DNA of 15,215 bases from Ignavibacteria bacterium UBA5771 (lineage in GTDB: Bacteria; Bacteroidota; Ignavibacteria; Kapaibacteriales; UBA2268): NCBI GenBank assembly GCA_002418685.1, contig DIEP01000017.1, positions 6,819 through 22,033 of the forward strand, read 5' to 3'. The notes under the pieces are model-generated. The model was not told where the DNA came from, made no database searches, and saw nothing but the letters and a program-made list of their open reading frames with translations. Below, piece by piece: positions 14,426 to 15,215 of this stretch (its first letter is position 1; each line of letters opens with the position of its first letter). The position numbers and the translations under genes were made by a program.

Positions 14426-15214
14426 ATGGTGTTTAAAATGTGTAAAAGAGTTGTTTTAATTCAAATCTTATCAGCAATTTTTCTGCTGATAAGTCTCGCA
14501 AGTTGCACTAATAAAGATGTACCTACAAATCCGAGCGAGAAAGGAATTGGAAGCTTTTATGGTGTATCCAACGAACCTCAGAATTGTGATGGTTATCTTT
14601 ATACAACATTAACAAGATATATGAAAAACGATGGGGGTTACTCAGACGCTTTTCAGGACCAGGCGTATTTTTATGATGCCAATGGAAATCATATTATAGT
14701 CGAATCCTTATTCTTAAACAATGTGTTATTCAATCAAAGTCGACTGATCGACACTATCCATGTTCCTTTCGATGGTGTTCAGAATCATATATGGGATGTG
14801 CATGGGAGTCCTTATTTGCCCCCGTATTCAGATACTATTTTATCGGTGAATGCTATTAATATAAATTCACCACGTTCATGGATCGATACTGTATATAAGC
14901 ATAATGGTTTAACAATACAATATTCTCAAATATTCGGAATCGATAGTATAATGGTGCTTGTTGAGACAGATAATCTAATGGCACACAATTTTGATACGAC
15001 AGTAGTTGTAGATAATGATGTCAAAAATTACCTTATCACATCAAATACCGGAAATATCTATTTACCTCCGTCATTTTTTGGCAATTTTCCTAACAATAGT
15101 ATGATAGAAGTTTCTATAATGGCAGCACGGACCAAAATGAAGCAAGTTGAAGATAAAAATTTTCTCATTGCTTGCTTTTCACGTTGTGTAGCTTTCTACG
15201 TTATCAAAAACTAA
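14426..15214 (+). CDS. Predicted secreted lipoprotein, unknown function
   Basis: This complete 262-residue protein has an SpII signal: basic start, hydrophobic segment, lipobox LASC with C27, then TNKDVPTNPSEKG. The mature part is rich in Asn, Asp, Tyr and Thr and looks beta-rich (many alternating polar/hydrophobic stretches such as SIMVLVETDN and YLITSNTG), with no recognised domain or catalytic motif. The start may be the ATG at 14426 or the in-frame ATG at 14438 (MCKRVV), which would leave the same signal peptide; neither has a clear Shine-Dalgarno. It would sit on the inner or outer membrane. The neighbour upstream is also a putative lipoprotein. Confidence 0.8.
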   Translation: MVFKMCKRVVLIQILSAIFLLISLASCTNKDVPTNPSEKGIGSFYGVSNEPQNCDGYLYTTLTRYMKNDGGYSDAFQDQAYFYDANGNHIIVESLFLNNVLFNQSRLIDTIHVPFDGVQNHIWDVHGSPYLPPYSDTILSVNAININSPRSWIDTVYKHNGLTIQYSQIFGIDSIMVLVETDNLMAHNFDTTVVVDNDVKNYLITSNTGNIYLPPSFFGNFPNNSMIEVSIMAARTKMKQVEDKNFLIACFSRCVAFYVIKN

Positions 15215-15215
15215 T

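Overview
The window reads as a stretch of chromosome from a low-GC, Gram-negative bacterium of the Bacteroidota/Chlorobiota/Ignavibacteria-Kapabacteria neighbourhood (FCB group). The evidence is two matches to the Bacteroidota-type -7 promoter element TAnnTTTG in front of genes, weak or missing Shine-Dalgarno sequences before several genes, SpII lipoproteins, a complete RND-MFP-TolC tripartite pump (so an outer membrane is present), and AT-rich intergenic DNA carrying small palindromic repeats. The phylum is an inference; no 16S or other marker is present.

Layout. Position 1-756 is the C-terminal transpeptidase end of a class A penicillin-binding protein. Then comes a gene-free stretch (757-1204) with a small stem-loop and five tandem copies of a ~54-bp palindrome-bearing unit. 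Next is a tight two-gene operon: a GT-C type membrane glycosyltransferase (1205-2521) and a FemAB/GNAT-like acyltransferase (2525-3496). A tRNA-Lys(UUU) lies on the minus strand (3829-3901). A region of dispersed-repeat fragments (3997-4149) separates it from groEL (minus strand, 4226-5854), which has a clear terminator but no groES beside it. An M29-like aminopeptidase (6351-7313) is divergent from groEL and has a good Bacteroidota-type promoter. A 111-bp MITE-like palindromic repeat (7323-7433) and a strong terminator (7443-7485) close the next unit.

The largest unit is a four-gene minus-strand operon read from 13770 to 7515: TetR regulator, TolC-like outer-membrane channel, lipoprotein membrane-fusion protein, RND inner-membrane pump. 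Spacing is 32, 20 and 9 bp, so the regulator is the first gene and probably controls its own pump. An inverted repeat lies just upstream of tetR. The pump lacks the charged proton-relay residues known from AcrB (A407, N408 and N930 at the corresponding places), the most interesting protein-level oddity here.

The right end (14165-15214) holds two unrecognised predicted lipoproteins on the plus strand. Overall this is mostly ordinary housekeeping and envelope DNA. I see no CRISPR array, phage, transposase or obvious new defence system. The points worth a second look are the repeat elements, the atypical RND pump, the solitary groEL and the unknown lipoproteins.
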